A stretch of DNA of 64,000 bases from contig NZ_JAIVAC010000001.1 in NCBI RefSeq assembly GCF_020171655.1, positions 1,054,001-1,118,000 of the forward strand, written 5' to 3'. The translations under genes were made by a program, and so were the position numbers. The first letter of the stretch is position 1. Each line of letters begins with the position of its first letter. The stretch comes from Exiguobacterium aestuarii. GTDB lineage: Bacteria; Bacillota; Bacilli; Exiguobacteriales; Exiguobacteriaceae. The notes under the pieces are model-generated. The model searched no databases. It saw nothing but the letters and a program-made list of their open reading frames with translations, and was not told where the DNA came from. Below, piece after piece: positions 33,206 through 41,360 of the stretch.

Positions 33206-34144
33206 TTATTCTCCAGCGATCTCATCGATCATCTTCATGTTTTCGTCGTAACGCGCTTGCTCCATTTTTACGTAACCAACCTCTTCAGAAAGGTCAGCTG
33301 CATTTTCGTTCATGAAGCGTGCGAAGTCAGCTACTTGCTCTTTGTCTTTCAACGAAGCGTTGTTGACATACGTGTAAATTTCACGTGAGAGCGGGTAAGA
33401 CAAATCGTTGATTGTGTCATGTGTCGGCTCTACTCCTTCAACATTCAAGGCACGAAGTGTGTCTTGGTTCTCGAGGTAGTAAGCAAATCCGAAGAATCCA
33501 ATTGCACCTTCCGTACCTGCTACACCTGTTACGAGTACGTTGTCATCTTCAGACAATTGCGCGTCTTGACGAATATCTGTCTCATCAAGAACTTTCTCGT
33601 CGAAGAAATCATATGTTCCTGAATCTTTACCTGGTGCGAAGAATGAGATTTCTTCATCTGGCCAGTCCGAGCGAACGTCTTTCCACGTTTTCACGCTCGT
33701 ATCTGTCCACATTTTATTCAATTCTTCAATTGTGATATCTTGTGCCCAATCGTTCGCCGGGTTCACAACGAGTGAAAGACCATCAAGTGCGACTGAGAGT
33801 TGTGTAAATTCCACACCATTTTTCTCCGCTTCAGCTGCTTCTTCTTCTTTGATTTCACGTGATGCGTTCGAGAAGTCTGTCTCTCCCGTCACGAAGCGTT
33901 TGAAGCCACCACCCGTACCAGAGACACCGACCGTCACTTCAACTTCTGGTTGTTCAGCTGAATATTCTTCTGCGACTGCTTCCATGATTGGGAATACAGT
34001 TGATGATCCGTCCATGACGACTTTTCCTGATAGCGCATCGCCTTCAGCAGCGCCACTTCCTTCTTCATTGTTCCCACAGGCTGCACCTACGAGTGCGACC
34101 GAAGTGATTGAAGCGAGTAAAGCTGATTTTTTCATCCAAGACAT
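33206..34144 (-). CDS. pstS: Phosphate-binding lipoprotein PstS
   Basis: 312-residue extracellular receptor. Lipoprotein signal: MSWMKKSALLASITSVALVG followed by AAC, with Cys23 as the lipid anchor. Phosphate-binding loops are DGSSTVFPIMEAV, SGTGGGFKRFV and the later PGKDSGTYDFF. First gene of pstSCAB-phoU, with AAGGAGGAC ribosome site and a four-repeat Pho box upstream, so strong induction by phosphate starvation is expected. Confidence 0.95.
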   Translation of the reverse strand: MSWMKKSALLASITSVALVGAACGNNEEGSGAAEGDALSGKVVMDGSSTVFPIMEAVAEEYSAEQPEVEVTVGVSGTGGGFKRFVTGETDFSNASREIKEEEAAEAEKNGVEFTQLSVALDGLSLVVNPANDWAQDITIEELNKMWTDTSVKTWKDVRSDWPDEEISFFAPGKDSGTYDFFDEKVLDETDIRQDAQLSEDDNVLVTGVAGTEGAIGFFGFAYYLENQDTLRALNVEGVEPTHDTINDLSYPLSREIYTYVNNASLKDKEQVADFARFMNENAADLSEEVGYVKMEQARYDENMKMIDEIAGE

Positions 34145-34226
34145 TTGTGACGTCCTCCTTGAGTTTGCTTTGATTTTTGTTGTGGATCTGTTGTTCTGTC
34201 CTACAATTAATATCCTAATGAACTTC

Positions 34227-34265
34227 TATTAACGAGAAATAAACGGAACGTAAAAGAATTGTAAA
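34227..34265 (-). promoter_or_regulatory. Pho box: four PhoP half-sites upstream of pstS
   Basis: On the minus strand TTTACA (34260-34265), TTTACG (34249-34254), TTTATT (34238-34243) and TTAATA (34227-34232) repeat every 11 bp exactly. This is the Bacillus PhoP pattern of TT(A/T/C)A(C/T)A repeats with 5-bp gaps. Confidence 0.8.
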
Positions 34266-34293
34266 GACAAAAAAGAAGTCACCGAAGTGACTC
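34266..34293 (-). terminator. Terminator of pbpA
   Basis: GAGTCAC-TTCG-GTGACTTC with TTTTTT on the minus strand, between the pbpA stop and the pst Pho box. Confidence 0.88.
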
Positions 34294-34296
34294 CTT

Positions 34297-36381
34297 TCAT
34301 TGAAGCATTGCATTCACATCTTCTAAGTTAAAGTAAGCTTTCATAATATCGTGCGCGACACGTGTATTGATTCCTTCTGCCTCAAGTCCAGGCATGATGA
34401 TGGCCCATGCGATTTCAGGATCGTCGAATGGCGCCCAACCGACGTGGTTCGAATTAAGCGTCTTGATTGGTTCCCCTTTCGCGTTCCGTTTCGCCTGACC
34501 ATCTGCACCTTCAGCAATAGCCTGTGCCGTTCCGGTCTTACCGGCCGCCGTCATTCCTGTCTGTTGCAAAATCCGAGATGAACCCGATGCAGATTCAACC
34601 CCTTGGCGATATCCTTCGCGAACCCGCTCGATATATTCGTCTTGAATATCGACTTTATTCAATGCGTTCGGTTGGAACGTGCTGACGACTTGTTTCTTGT
34701 TTTCATCGAGCGAACCTGGCTCAATGATTTCTTTTAATAAATGCGGCTGAATGCGATAACCGCCATTCGCTAACGTGGAAGTATATTGAGCCAATTGGAT
34801 CGGCGTGTACGAGATATACTGTCCGATCGACATATCCATGAGGAGCGTGACACGGTCGGGAACGCTACGGAATCCAATCGACTCAAACGGTAAATCTATT
34901 CCCGTCTCGATTCCGAGACCGAACTGTTTATAGTAATGTTCCATCGTTTCAAACGCTTGTGTGACGTTTTCCCCGACAATTTGTCCAGTCGAATAATAGT
35001 CAGCCAAACGTAACGCAATCTGGAACATATAGATGTTTGACGACATCGCGAGTGCATCTAAATCGTTAATGTTCCCCATGTTACGGTAAGAGGCTTTGGT
35101 CGACGATCCGATTTTAATTGGCGCGTCATAAATATATTCTCCTGGCTCGACGACACCTTCTTCGAATCCATAAGCGACCGTCGCCCCTTTGATGGTTGAC
35201 CCGATTTGGCTGGCACGGAGCACGGTACCTGTCGAGACATCTTTGAATTCGTTTGTCTCTAAATCAAGCTCCTGACCTGACAAGGCGAGGAGTTCACCCG
35301 TCTGCGGGTTCATGACAACAGCAAACGCTCGGTCGAAATGAGGACTTCCCGAACGTCCTGCACGAATCGCTTTTTTCAAAATCTCGTCGACTTCTTTTTG
35401 GAATTCAATATCAGTCGACAATACAATATCTTTCCCCGGGTTCCCGCTCACGCGAGTCGGTTCCCCAACCGGTTCACCTTTATACGTCGTGAACACATCG
35501 TATGCTGGCGTCCCGCGAAGGACGTCTTCATATTGTTGCTCTAAGTAGGACGTTCCGACACGATCGTTCAGACCATATCCTTTTGCCTGATAAGAAGCTC
35601 GTTGTTCTGCCGGGATTTGACGATAGCTTCCTAAGAAACTCTTGAACGTCTCATCGAACGGATAGTCCCGTTGATAGTATGGCTCGACGCTCACGCCTGG
35701 CAACATTTCTAAATTTTCTTCAATGACTGCCATCTCTTTCGGACTTGCACCGATTTTGATGACTTGTGGGTCGAGCGCATAGCCGCTCTCCATATTATGT
35801 TTGATCGCGATGATTTCTTCTGTCGCATCATCGAACGTAATCTCTTCTTCTGTAATGGAGTCGAGTAAGAGCCGGTCCACATCTTGGTTGGACAAGGCAG
35901 CCCGCTCATCTTCCGGTAACTCCTCCATCAATGCTTGTGTACGTTCTTGTGCGAGTTCTGGATTCGTTGCAATCCAGTAATCCTTACGGTCACGTTCCGT
36001 CATTTTGCGATCTTCTTTCGGAATATCAACGATTTCCGACAACTTTTTGGCGACATCTAAACGTTCATCCGCTTTCGTCACTTGCGAACGACGGTACATG
36101 ATCGAGTAGTTTGAAATCGTATCCGCGAGCACTTGACCGTTACGGTCATAAATCTTCCCTCGTGGTACCTCGTATTTAATCTTACTTGACTCAGTTTTTT
36201 GTACTTCACGTGCAATCAATTCCCCATTCACGATTTGAACGACGCCTAATCGAAAGATTAGCGTTGCAAATAAAACGAAGACGATGAAAAATAACAAATT
36301 TAAACGTAACGGTAAGTGGTTTCGCCGTTTCTTCGGCACTTTCACACGATTTTTTGCCAAGTCCGTTATCTCCTTCCACAA
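34297..36381 (-). CDS. pbpA: Class B penicillin-binding protein 2 (transpeptidase)
   Basis: 694-residue peptidoglycan transpeptidase for cell elongation. One N-terminal membrane helix (about residues 27-47), a dimerisation domain with VPRGKIYDRNGQVLADT, then the transpeptidase: SxxK as STIK in GSTIKGATV, SxN as SSN, and KTG in AAGKTGTAQ. All three catalytic motifs are intact. It precedes pstS and follows sodA, the same order as Bacillus pbpA. Confidence 0.95.
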   Translation of the reverse strand: MWKEITDLAKNRVKVPKKRRNHLPLRLNLLFFIVFVLFATLIFRLGVVQIVNGELIAREVQKTESSKIKYEVPRGKIYDRNGQVLADTISNYSIMYRRSQVTKADERLDVAKKLSEIVDIPKEDRKMTERDRKDYWIATNPELAQERTQALMEELPEDERAALSNQDVDRLLLDSITEEEITFDDATEEIIAIKHNMESGYALDPQVIKIGASPKEMAVIEENLEMLPGVSVEPYYQRDYPFDETFKSFLGSYRQIPAEQRASYQAKGYGLNDRVGTSYLEQQYEDVLRGTPAYDVFTTYKGEPVGEPTRVSGNPGKDIVLSTDIEFQKEVDEILKKAIRAGRSGSPHFDRAFAVVMNPQTGELLALSGQELDLETNEFKDVSTGTVLRASQIGSTIKGATVAYGFEEGVVEPGEYIYDAPIKIGSSTKASYRNMGNINDLDALAMSSNIYMFQIALRLADYYSTGQIVGENVTQAFETMEHYYKQFGLGIETGIDLPFESIGFRSVPDRVTLLMDMSIGQYISYTPIQLAQYTSTLANGGYRIQPHLLKEIIEPGSLDENKKQVVSTFQPNALNKVDIQDEYIERVREGYRQGVESASGSSRILQQTGMTAAGKTGTAQAIAEGADGQAKRNAKGEPIKTLNSNHVGWAPFDDPEIAWAIIMPGLEAEGINTRVAHDIMKAYFNLEDVNAMLQ

Positions 36382-36475
36382 TCGATTCCTTCTATAGTAT
36401 AGCGTACACGGTCATCTACTATTTTGTCCGTTTTTCACTATATCATAATTTGTTTACAAATTAATGAAAGACACA

Positions 36476-36508
36476 AAAAAACCCGAGACTCTATGAAGAA
36501 TCTCGGGA
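36476..36508 (-). terminator. Terminator of sodA
   Basis: CCCGAGA and TCTCGGG arms with a 12-nt loop, then seven Ts on the minus strand. Confidence 0.85.
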
Positions 36509-36516
36509 CAAACGCC

Positions 36517-37125
36517 TTATTTTGCGTCAGCGTACAATTTCGCAACATAATCCCAGTCGATGACGTGGAAGAATGCATTGATGTAGTCAGGACGACGGTT
36601 TTGGTAGTTCAAGTAGTAAGCGTGCTCCCAAACGTCAAGTCCGAGGATTGGCGTAACGCCTTCCATGATCGGTGAATCTTGGTTTGGTGTAGACGTCACT
36701 TCGAGTTTGCCGTTCTTCACGACGAGCCATGCCCATCCTGAACCGAAACGAGTAGTTGCAGCTTTTGTAAACTCGTCTTTGAATGCATCAAAGCTACCGA
36801 ACGACTCGTCGATTGCAGCAGCGAGATCGCCAGAAGGTGTCCCGTTCTCGTTTTTCTTCAAGAGTTTCCAGAAGAACGAGTGGTTCCAATGGCCACCACC
36901 ATTGTTACGGACAGCAGTTTGAATGTCAGCAGGAAGTGAATCGATTTTTTGAAGCAAGTCTTCGAGTGAAGAGTACTCCACGTCTTTTCCTTCGAGTGCA
37001 TTGTTTACGTTTGTGACGTAAGTGTTGTGGTGTTTCGTGTGGTGGATTTCCATCGTGCGTGCGTCAATGTGTGGTTCGAGTGCATCATATGCGTAATCAA
37101 GTTGTGGTAATTCAAATTTAGCCAT
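36517..37125 (-). CDS. sodA: Superoxide dismutase (Mn type)
   Basis: Cytoplasmic dismutation of superoxide. 202 residues from the ATG at 37123-37125 (AAGGGGGA site). Metal ligands are His28 in MEIHHTKHH, His in NHSFFWKL, Asp and His in [20 protein letters not shown] and the QNRRPDY tail fit the Mn/Fe family; Mn use is inferred from similarity to Bacillus SodA. It lies between amyS and pbpA with its own terminator. Confidence 0.94.
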   Translation of the reverse strand: MAKFELPQLDYAYDALEPHIDARTMEIHHTKHHNTYVTNVNNALEGKDVEYSSLEDLLQKIDSLPADIQTAVRNNGGGHWNHSFFWKLLKKNENGTPSGDLAAAIDESFGSFDAFKDEFTKAATTRFGSGWAWLVVKNGKLEVTSTPNQDSPIMEGVTPILGLDVWEHAYYLNYQNRRPDYINAFFHVIDWDYVAKLYADAK

Positions 37126-37209
37126 TACTAAAATCCCCCTTAAAAGTGTTTTGAACAACGTTCGTTATAAATGTAACAGATTTGTGACGGTCGACTCAAT
37201 TGTAATGCT

Positions 37210-38682
37210 TCACTCTACATCTTCTTCTGGTAACGCCCAGACTGAAATAGATCCCGCCGCCACTTTAAATACCCCAAATCCTTCATCATCAATCTCAATT
37301 TTATCTTCTCGTGTATTCGTCAAGTCGACCCATGTTTCGCCAGCTCGCTCTTCCCCGACGAACATTCGCTTTTCAGCCTCGTCCGAATTTGAGATGAGAA
37401 CGGCACATCCTGAACGCTCGATCTCCTCCACACCTTTGCGTACCCAGCCGATGACGTTTGCATCATCAAAGTAATCATCCTGTTCCCCATAAGCCTTTTC
37501 CCGACGAGCATAAAGAAGCGTGTCAATGGCGAGTTTCATCCCATCAGTCGGGTGGGGACCATCGATGCCGTAGTAATCCCCGTAGAAGACACATGGATAG
37601 CCATCTTTACGAAGCAAGACGAGACCGTATGCGATTTGTTTGAACCAATCTTTTACCCACGACTCAAGCGCCTCTTCCGGTTGCGAATCGTGATTGTCTA
37701 CAAATGTCACTGAATGGAGCGGGTGTGACTGGACGAGCGTATCATCAAAAATGGTACGCATATCGAATGCGGCACCTTCTTCTGACGCCTGATGTAATTT
37801 ATAGTGGAGCGGAACATCGAATAAATCGACGTGGTAATCGATGTTATCGAGGAATTCACGGCATGCGTCAAGATCTGACTTCCAGAACTCTCCGACGAAA
37901 TAAAATTCATCCCCCTTTTCTTCACGCATCGTTTGACTGAACTCTTTTACGAAGTCATAGTTGATATGTTTGATTGCATCCAATCGGAATCCGTCACATT
38001 TCGTTTCCTCAATGAACCATTTACCCCAGCTCAATACTTCTTCCCGAACTTCAGGATGATGATAATCGATGTTTGCGAACATCAAATAGTCATAGACACC
38101 GAATTCGTCATCGACATTGTCGTTCCATCTTTTATTCTCTCCAACTATAAAGAAAATGCCAGAACGGTCTGTCGCTGCATCATAATCCGTCCCGTTAAAA
38201 TGTGTGAAGTCCCATTTAAATGTAGAATACTTCCCATCACGAGCTTCATAATCAAACTTTGTCCATCCTTCGATTTCAAAAGGCTCGTCAGACAGCACTT
38301 TCGTACGATCGTTCGGATCCACTTCGAGCACTTCGAACTTCTCGGTCGCATCTGCTCCTGCTTTATGGTTCATGACGACATCCATATAAATTTGCATCCC
38401 GAGTTCTTGCTGACAATAGGTTGTCGCTTCAAGAAGCTCTTTTTTTGTTCCGTATTTCGTGGCAATCGATCCTTTTTGATCGAACTCACCTAAGTCATAT
38501 AAGTCATAGATTCCATATCCGGTATCTTGATCGCTTTGCCCTTTCGTAACAGGCGGTAACCAAAGCGCAGTGATCCCAGCTTTATTTAAATCTTCCGCTC
38601 TCTCTTTTAACCGCTTCCAATGTTTTTGATCCGCTTCGACATGCCATTCAAAAAACTGCATCATGGTGTGATTTCGTTCCAT
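37210..38682 (-). CDS. Cytoplasmic GH13 alpha-amylase
   Basis: 490 residues without signal peptide: MERNHTMMQFFEWHVEADQ is already the first strand of the (beta/alpha)8 barrel. Catalytic residues: nucleophile Asp in GFRLDAIKHI, acid/base Glu in YFVGEFWKSD, and stabiliser Asp in TFVDNHDSQP, as in the BLA/AmyS subfamily (GH13_5). Calcium-binding DVVMNHKAGAD is present. Expected substrate is intracellular maltodextrin or glycogen. It could form a pathway with the GH57 fusion 8 kb away and glucokinase. No convincing promoter was found in the 75 bp upstream. Confidence 0.92.
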   Translation of the reverse strand: MERNHTMMQFFEWHVEADQKHWKRLKERAEDLNKAGITALWLPPVTKGQSDQDTGYGIYDLYDLGEFDQKGSIATKYGTKKELLEATTYCQQELGMQIYMDVVMNHKAGADATEKFEVLEVDPNDRTKVLSDEPFEIEGWTKFDYEARDGKYSTFKWDFTHFNGTDYDAATDRSGIFFIVGENKRWNDNVDDEFGVYDYLMFANIDYHHPEVREEVLSWGKWFIEETKCDGFRLDAIKHINYDFVKEFSQTMREEKGDEFYFVGEFWKSDLDACREFLDNIDYHVDLFDVPLHYKLHQASEEGAAFDMRTIFDDTLVQSHPLHSVTFVDNHDSQPEEALESWVKDWFKQIAYGLVLLRKDGYPCVFYGDYYGIDGPHPTDGMKLAIDTLLYARREKAYGEQDDYFDDANVIGWVRKGVEEIERSGCAVLISNSDEAEKRMFVGEERAGETWVDLTNTREDKIEIDDEGFGVFKVAAGSISVWALPEEDVE

Positions 38683-38756
38683 TTTGTCCGCCTCGTTTCA
38701 TATTTTTCAAAAAACAAAATGCTAACGAGTATTTACCCATGAATTTTAGATTGAAA

Positions 38757-38791
38757 ACAAAAAAACAACTTTCACAAAATGAAAGTTGTTT
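38757..38791 (-). terminator. Terminator of the tRNA pair
   Basis: AACAACTTTCA/TGAAAGTTGTT stem of 11 bp followed by seven Ts on the minus strand, starting 5 bp after the tRNA-Ile 3' end. Confidence 0.9.
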
Positions 38792-38795
38792 CAAA

Positions 38796-38869
38796 TGGAC
38801 CCTGTAGGACTTGAACCTACGACCGGACGGTTATGAGCCGTCTGCTCTAACCAGCTGAGCTAAGGGTCC
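38796..38869 (-). tRNA. tRNA-Ile2 (anticodon CAT, lysidine-modified)
   Basis: 74-nt cloverleaf GGACCCT...AGGGTCC-A without encoded CCA; anticodon stem GACGG-CTCATAA-CCGTC. The body is nearly identical to the Bacillus tRNA read as Ile2 (ATA codons) after TilS converts C34 to lysidine, and differs from elongator Met tRNA. D arm AGCTCAGCTGGTTAGAGC and T arm GTAGGTTCAAGTCCTAC are regular. Confidence 0.85.
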
Positions 38870-38876
38870 TTATAAG

Positions 38877-38950
38877 TAGCGGCGGAGGGAGTCGAACCCA
38901 CGACCTCACGGGTATGAACCGTACGCTCTAGCCAGCTGAGCTACACCGCC
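38877..38950 (-). tRNA. tRNA-Met (elongator, anticodon CAT)
   Basis: 74 nt from GGCGGTG to CGCCGCT-A, no encoded CCA; the first acceptor pair is G-U. Anticodon stem loop TACGG-TTCATAC-CCGTG. Very similar to Bacillus elongator Met tRNA, and lacking initiator features. It is 7 bp upstream of the Ile2 tRNA in the same transcript. Confidence 0.9.
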
Positions 38951-38968
38951 ATGTTGTTATACAGTAAT

Positions 38969-38997
38969 AATATACTGAATATGCTCCATACTGTCAA
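38969..38997 (-). promoter_or_regulatory. Strong SigA promoter of the tRNA pair
   Basis: Consensus TTGACA (38992-38997) and TATATT (38969-38974) with a 17-bp spacer, 19 bp upstream of tRNA-Met. Confidence 0.85.
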
Positions 38998-39021
38998 GGA
39001 AAATTCCTTTCCATTGAAAAG

Positions 39022-39053
39022 AAAAACACTCCAACATATAGTTGGAGTGCCTC
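39022..39053 (-). terminator. Terminator of the Na/Pi symporter gene
   Basis: CACTCCAAC-TATAT-GTTGGAGTG stem with TTTTTCTTTT on the minus strand. Confidence 0.88.
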
Positions 39054-39057
39054 ATCT

Positions 39058-40701
39058 TTATACCGTCACTTCGTTTGCATCTTCGAGTGTGATTTCTGTG
39101 ATGTTCATGGCATGGTCACCGATACGCTCAAGGTTTGAGAGCATGTCGACGAAGAACATACCTGCTTGTCCATCACAAGCACCCGTGTTCAAACGAACAA
39201 CGTGGTTTTTACGGAATTGACGCTCGAGCATGTCGAGTTTCGCTTCCATTTCGATGACTTTACGTGCTTCGACCATGTCACCGCTCGCTAACGTCTGAAG
39301 TGATTTCTCTAACGTTTCGCGTGTGAGGTCATACATTTCAGTCAATTCTTTTTGAGCATCTGCTGAAAGTGTCACTTTTGTAGCAGTCTTATAGTCAATC
39401 AACTCAATGATGTTTTCAACGTGGTCACCGATTCGTTCGATGTCGTTGATCGCATGCATGAGCGTCTTGTGCTCTTGTGATTCTTGCTCAGTCAAATCAA
39501 CCGCAGCCAATTTAACGAGGTAATCTGTGATTTTCGCATTCAATGAGTTTAACGCTTCTTCGATATGCGCAGACTTTTCAGAGTGCTTCTTATCTCCTGT
39601 TGTCAAATAGTTACGCGCTTCGTCAAGACCAAGTTTTGCGAAATCGCCCATACGGATGACTTCGTATTTCGCTTGTTCCACTGCAATCGAAGGAGATTGC
39701 TGAATGAAGATTGGGTCCAAGTGCTGTGCTTTCGTATCGACGATAGAATCCTCACCAGGCACCAATTTCGTCACGATCCAAGCAATCGTTCCAATGAACC
39801 AGAACTGAATCAATGTGTTGACGATGTTAAACGTACCGTGAGCGAATGCAATTTGCATCTTGTCTTCAATTGCCAAGAAGTCTGTAATCCAATAAATATA
39901 GTTTGTGAACGGAATCAACAAGATCATGAAGATCGTCGTTCCGATTAAGTTAAAGATAACGTGTGCTGCAGCTGCGCGACGTGCGGCAACCGATGCACCG
40001 ATTGATGCCAAAATGGCAGTGATCGTCGTACCGATGTTGTCACCAAACAATACTGGAAGAGCGGCATCCAAGTCGATTGAACCACCTGCATAGAGCTCTT
40101 GCAAAATTCCGATTGTTGCAGAAGATGACTGGACGATGACTGTAAATACAGTACCAACGATGACACCGAGGAACGGATTGTCACTCATTGATTGCGTCAA
40201 GTCGATGAAATACTCACTTGAACGGAGCGGACGCATGCCGTCTCCCATCAACTCAAGACCGTAGAACAATGCACCAAGTCCAAAGATGACTTGTCCAAGA
40301 TGTTGGTAACGCTCTTTCTTAAAGAAGAAGAGTAAGACTGCACCGATTGCAATCATCGGGAGTGAATACTCACCGACATCGAATCCGATGATAAATGCCG
40401 TCACCGTTGTACCGATGTTTGCCCCCATGATGACCCCAATCGCTTGACGGAGTGTCATGAAGCCGGCGCTAACAAGTCCGACCGTAATAACAGTTGTACC
40501 TGAAGAAGATTGAATCAATACAGTAACGATAATCCCGGCGAGTACACCAAGGAATGGATTCGTTGTATACTTATCTAGGATGTCGCGCAGGCGATTACCT
40601 GCAGACTTTTGGAGTCCGTCTCCCATCGATTTGATCCCGAAGAGGAAGATCCCTAGACCTCCAAAAAACATGAATAACATTTCTTGCAAATTGTATTCCA
40701 C
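39058..40701 (-). CDS. Na+/Pi cotransporter family protein with PhoU domain
   Basis: 547 residues. The N-terminal NptA/SLC34-like part (1-310) has two inverted repeats with the signature QSSSGTTVITVGLV and VIVQSSSATIGIL plus GANIGTT and GDNIGTT, and about eight membrane helices. The C-terminal cytoplasmic PhoU-like domain (340-545) has NDIERIGDHVENI and SNLERIGDHAMNITEI. Expected to import phosphate with sodium; regulation via the PhoU part is inference. Start is GTG at 40699-40701, 10 bp after AAGGAG. Low-affinity complement to the Pst system. Confidence 0.92.
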   Translation of the reverse strand: MEYNLQEMLFMFFGGLGIFLFGIKSMGDGLQKSAGNRLRDILDKYTTNPFLGVLAGIIVTVLIQSSSGTTVITVGLVSAGFMTLRQAIGVIMGANIGTTVTAFIIGFDVGEYSLPMIAIGAVLLFFFKKERYQHLGQVIFGLGALFYGLELMGDGMRPLRSSEYFIDLTQSMSDNPFLGVIVGTVFTVIVQSSSATIGILQELYAGGSIDLDAALPVLFGDNIGTTITAILASIGASVAARRAAAAHVIFNLIGTTIFMILLIPFTNYIYWITDFLAIEDKMQIAFAHGTFNIVNTLIQFWFIGTIAWIVTKLVPGEDSIVDTKAQHLDPIFIQQSPSIAVEQAKYEVIRMGDFAKLGLDEARNYLTTGDKKHSEKSAHIEEALNSLNAKITDYLVKLAAVDLTEQESQEHKTLMHAINDIERIGDHVENIIELIDYKTATKVTLSADAQKELTEMYDLTRETLEKSLQTLASGDMVEARKVIEMEAKLDMLERQFRKNHVVRLNTGACDGQAGMFFVDMLSNLERIGDHAMNITEITLEDANEVTV

Positions 40702-40881
40702 GATTTTTGTACTCCTTTTAATTAAGAATTGGTTGGATTTGCTTGGTTTTTAATGCCCTACTCATTATGCCTTCATCGGCATCTTCATGTAAACACGTTT
40801 TATGTAAAAGTTTTATTAAAACACTGTACTAATTTTATCGTTTATACGCATACTGTAATATAACAGATTGGAGTTTTTAGC

Positions 40882-41340
40882 ATGTTGTCCACCATTTTTA
40901 CGTTTATTCGAACGAGCGTAGTGCCGTCAAAACGAGCCCTCCGCCTCCGCCTCGCTCCGCTTCACGCCTATATGGGAGCCACTTTTGTGTTGACGTTACT
41001 CATTACCCTCTTGGACTTTATTGTGATTCGTCCTGACTTTTTCATTCCGATGTGGCTCTTCTTACACGGATTCGCCATCTTCTTTTTCTATTTAATCTGG
41101 GTCGCCTTCATGGCTTTATATGTTCAATTATTTACAAGAGTCTATTCCAAAAACATGTGGGCTTACCGCCAAGCTTGGCCATACGCAGTGTCGATGACAC
41201 TCGTTCCAACGATTTTATTAGTGATTTTGTATCACATGAACCCTTCATTGATATCGATTGGCTTTGTGATTGGACTTGGATATATCACCTATCCATTAAC
41301 AAAAGTACCTCAAAAAAAACAACGACGAGCGTCTTCGTGA
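40882..41340 (+). CDS. Membrane protein of unknown function
   Basis: 152 residues, not assigned to a family. A basic N-terminal segment (residues 1-28, RTSVVPSKRALRLRLA) precedes four hydrophobic helices at about 30-50, 56-85, 100-118 and 122-140, and the end is basic (KKQRRASS). GGAGTT ribosome site; a possible promoter is TTTATC with TAATAT 16 bp downstream. Divergent from the Na/Pi symporter and convergent with the chemoreceptor gene, sharing its terminator; the stop codon falls in the terminator loop. Confidence 0.7.
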   Translation: MLSTIFTFIRTSVVPSKRALRLRLAPLHAYMGATFVLTLLITLLDFIVIRPDFFIPMWLFLHGFAIFFFYLIWVAFMALYVQLFTRVYSKNMWAYRQAWPYAVSMTLVPTILLVILYHMNPSLISIGFVIGLGYITYPLTKVPQKKQRRASS

Positions 41341-41360
41341 ACGCTCGTCGTTGTTTTTTA
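41316..41360. terminator. Bidirectional terminator between the membrane protein and chemoreceptor genes
   Basis: CAACGACGAGCGT and ACGCTCGTCGTTG form a 13-bp stem; T-runs on both strands. The loop contains the stop codon of the plus-strand gene and the far side touches the chemoreceptor stop. Confidence 0.92.

Noticed and set aside
37153-37163. LexA-like GAAC-N3-GTTC upstream of sodA
   Set aside because: The Bacillota LexA box needs four bases between the half-sites; here there are three.
37933-38493. Long open frame (186 codons) on the plus strand opposite the amylase gene
   Set aside because: Antisense shadow of a strongly conserved enzyme; Cys/Phe-rich translation resembling no protein.
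38697-38725. TTAGCA-N17-TATGAA as promoter of the amylase gene
   Set aside because: The -10 box would lie next to the ribosome site, so the transcript would start inside it.
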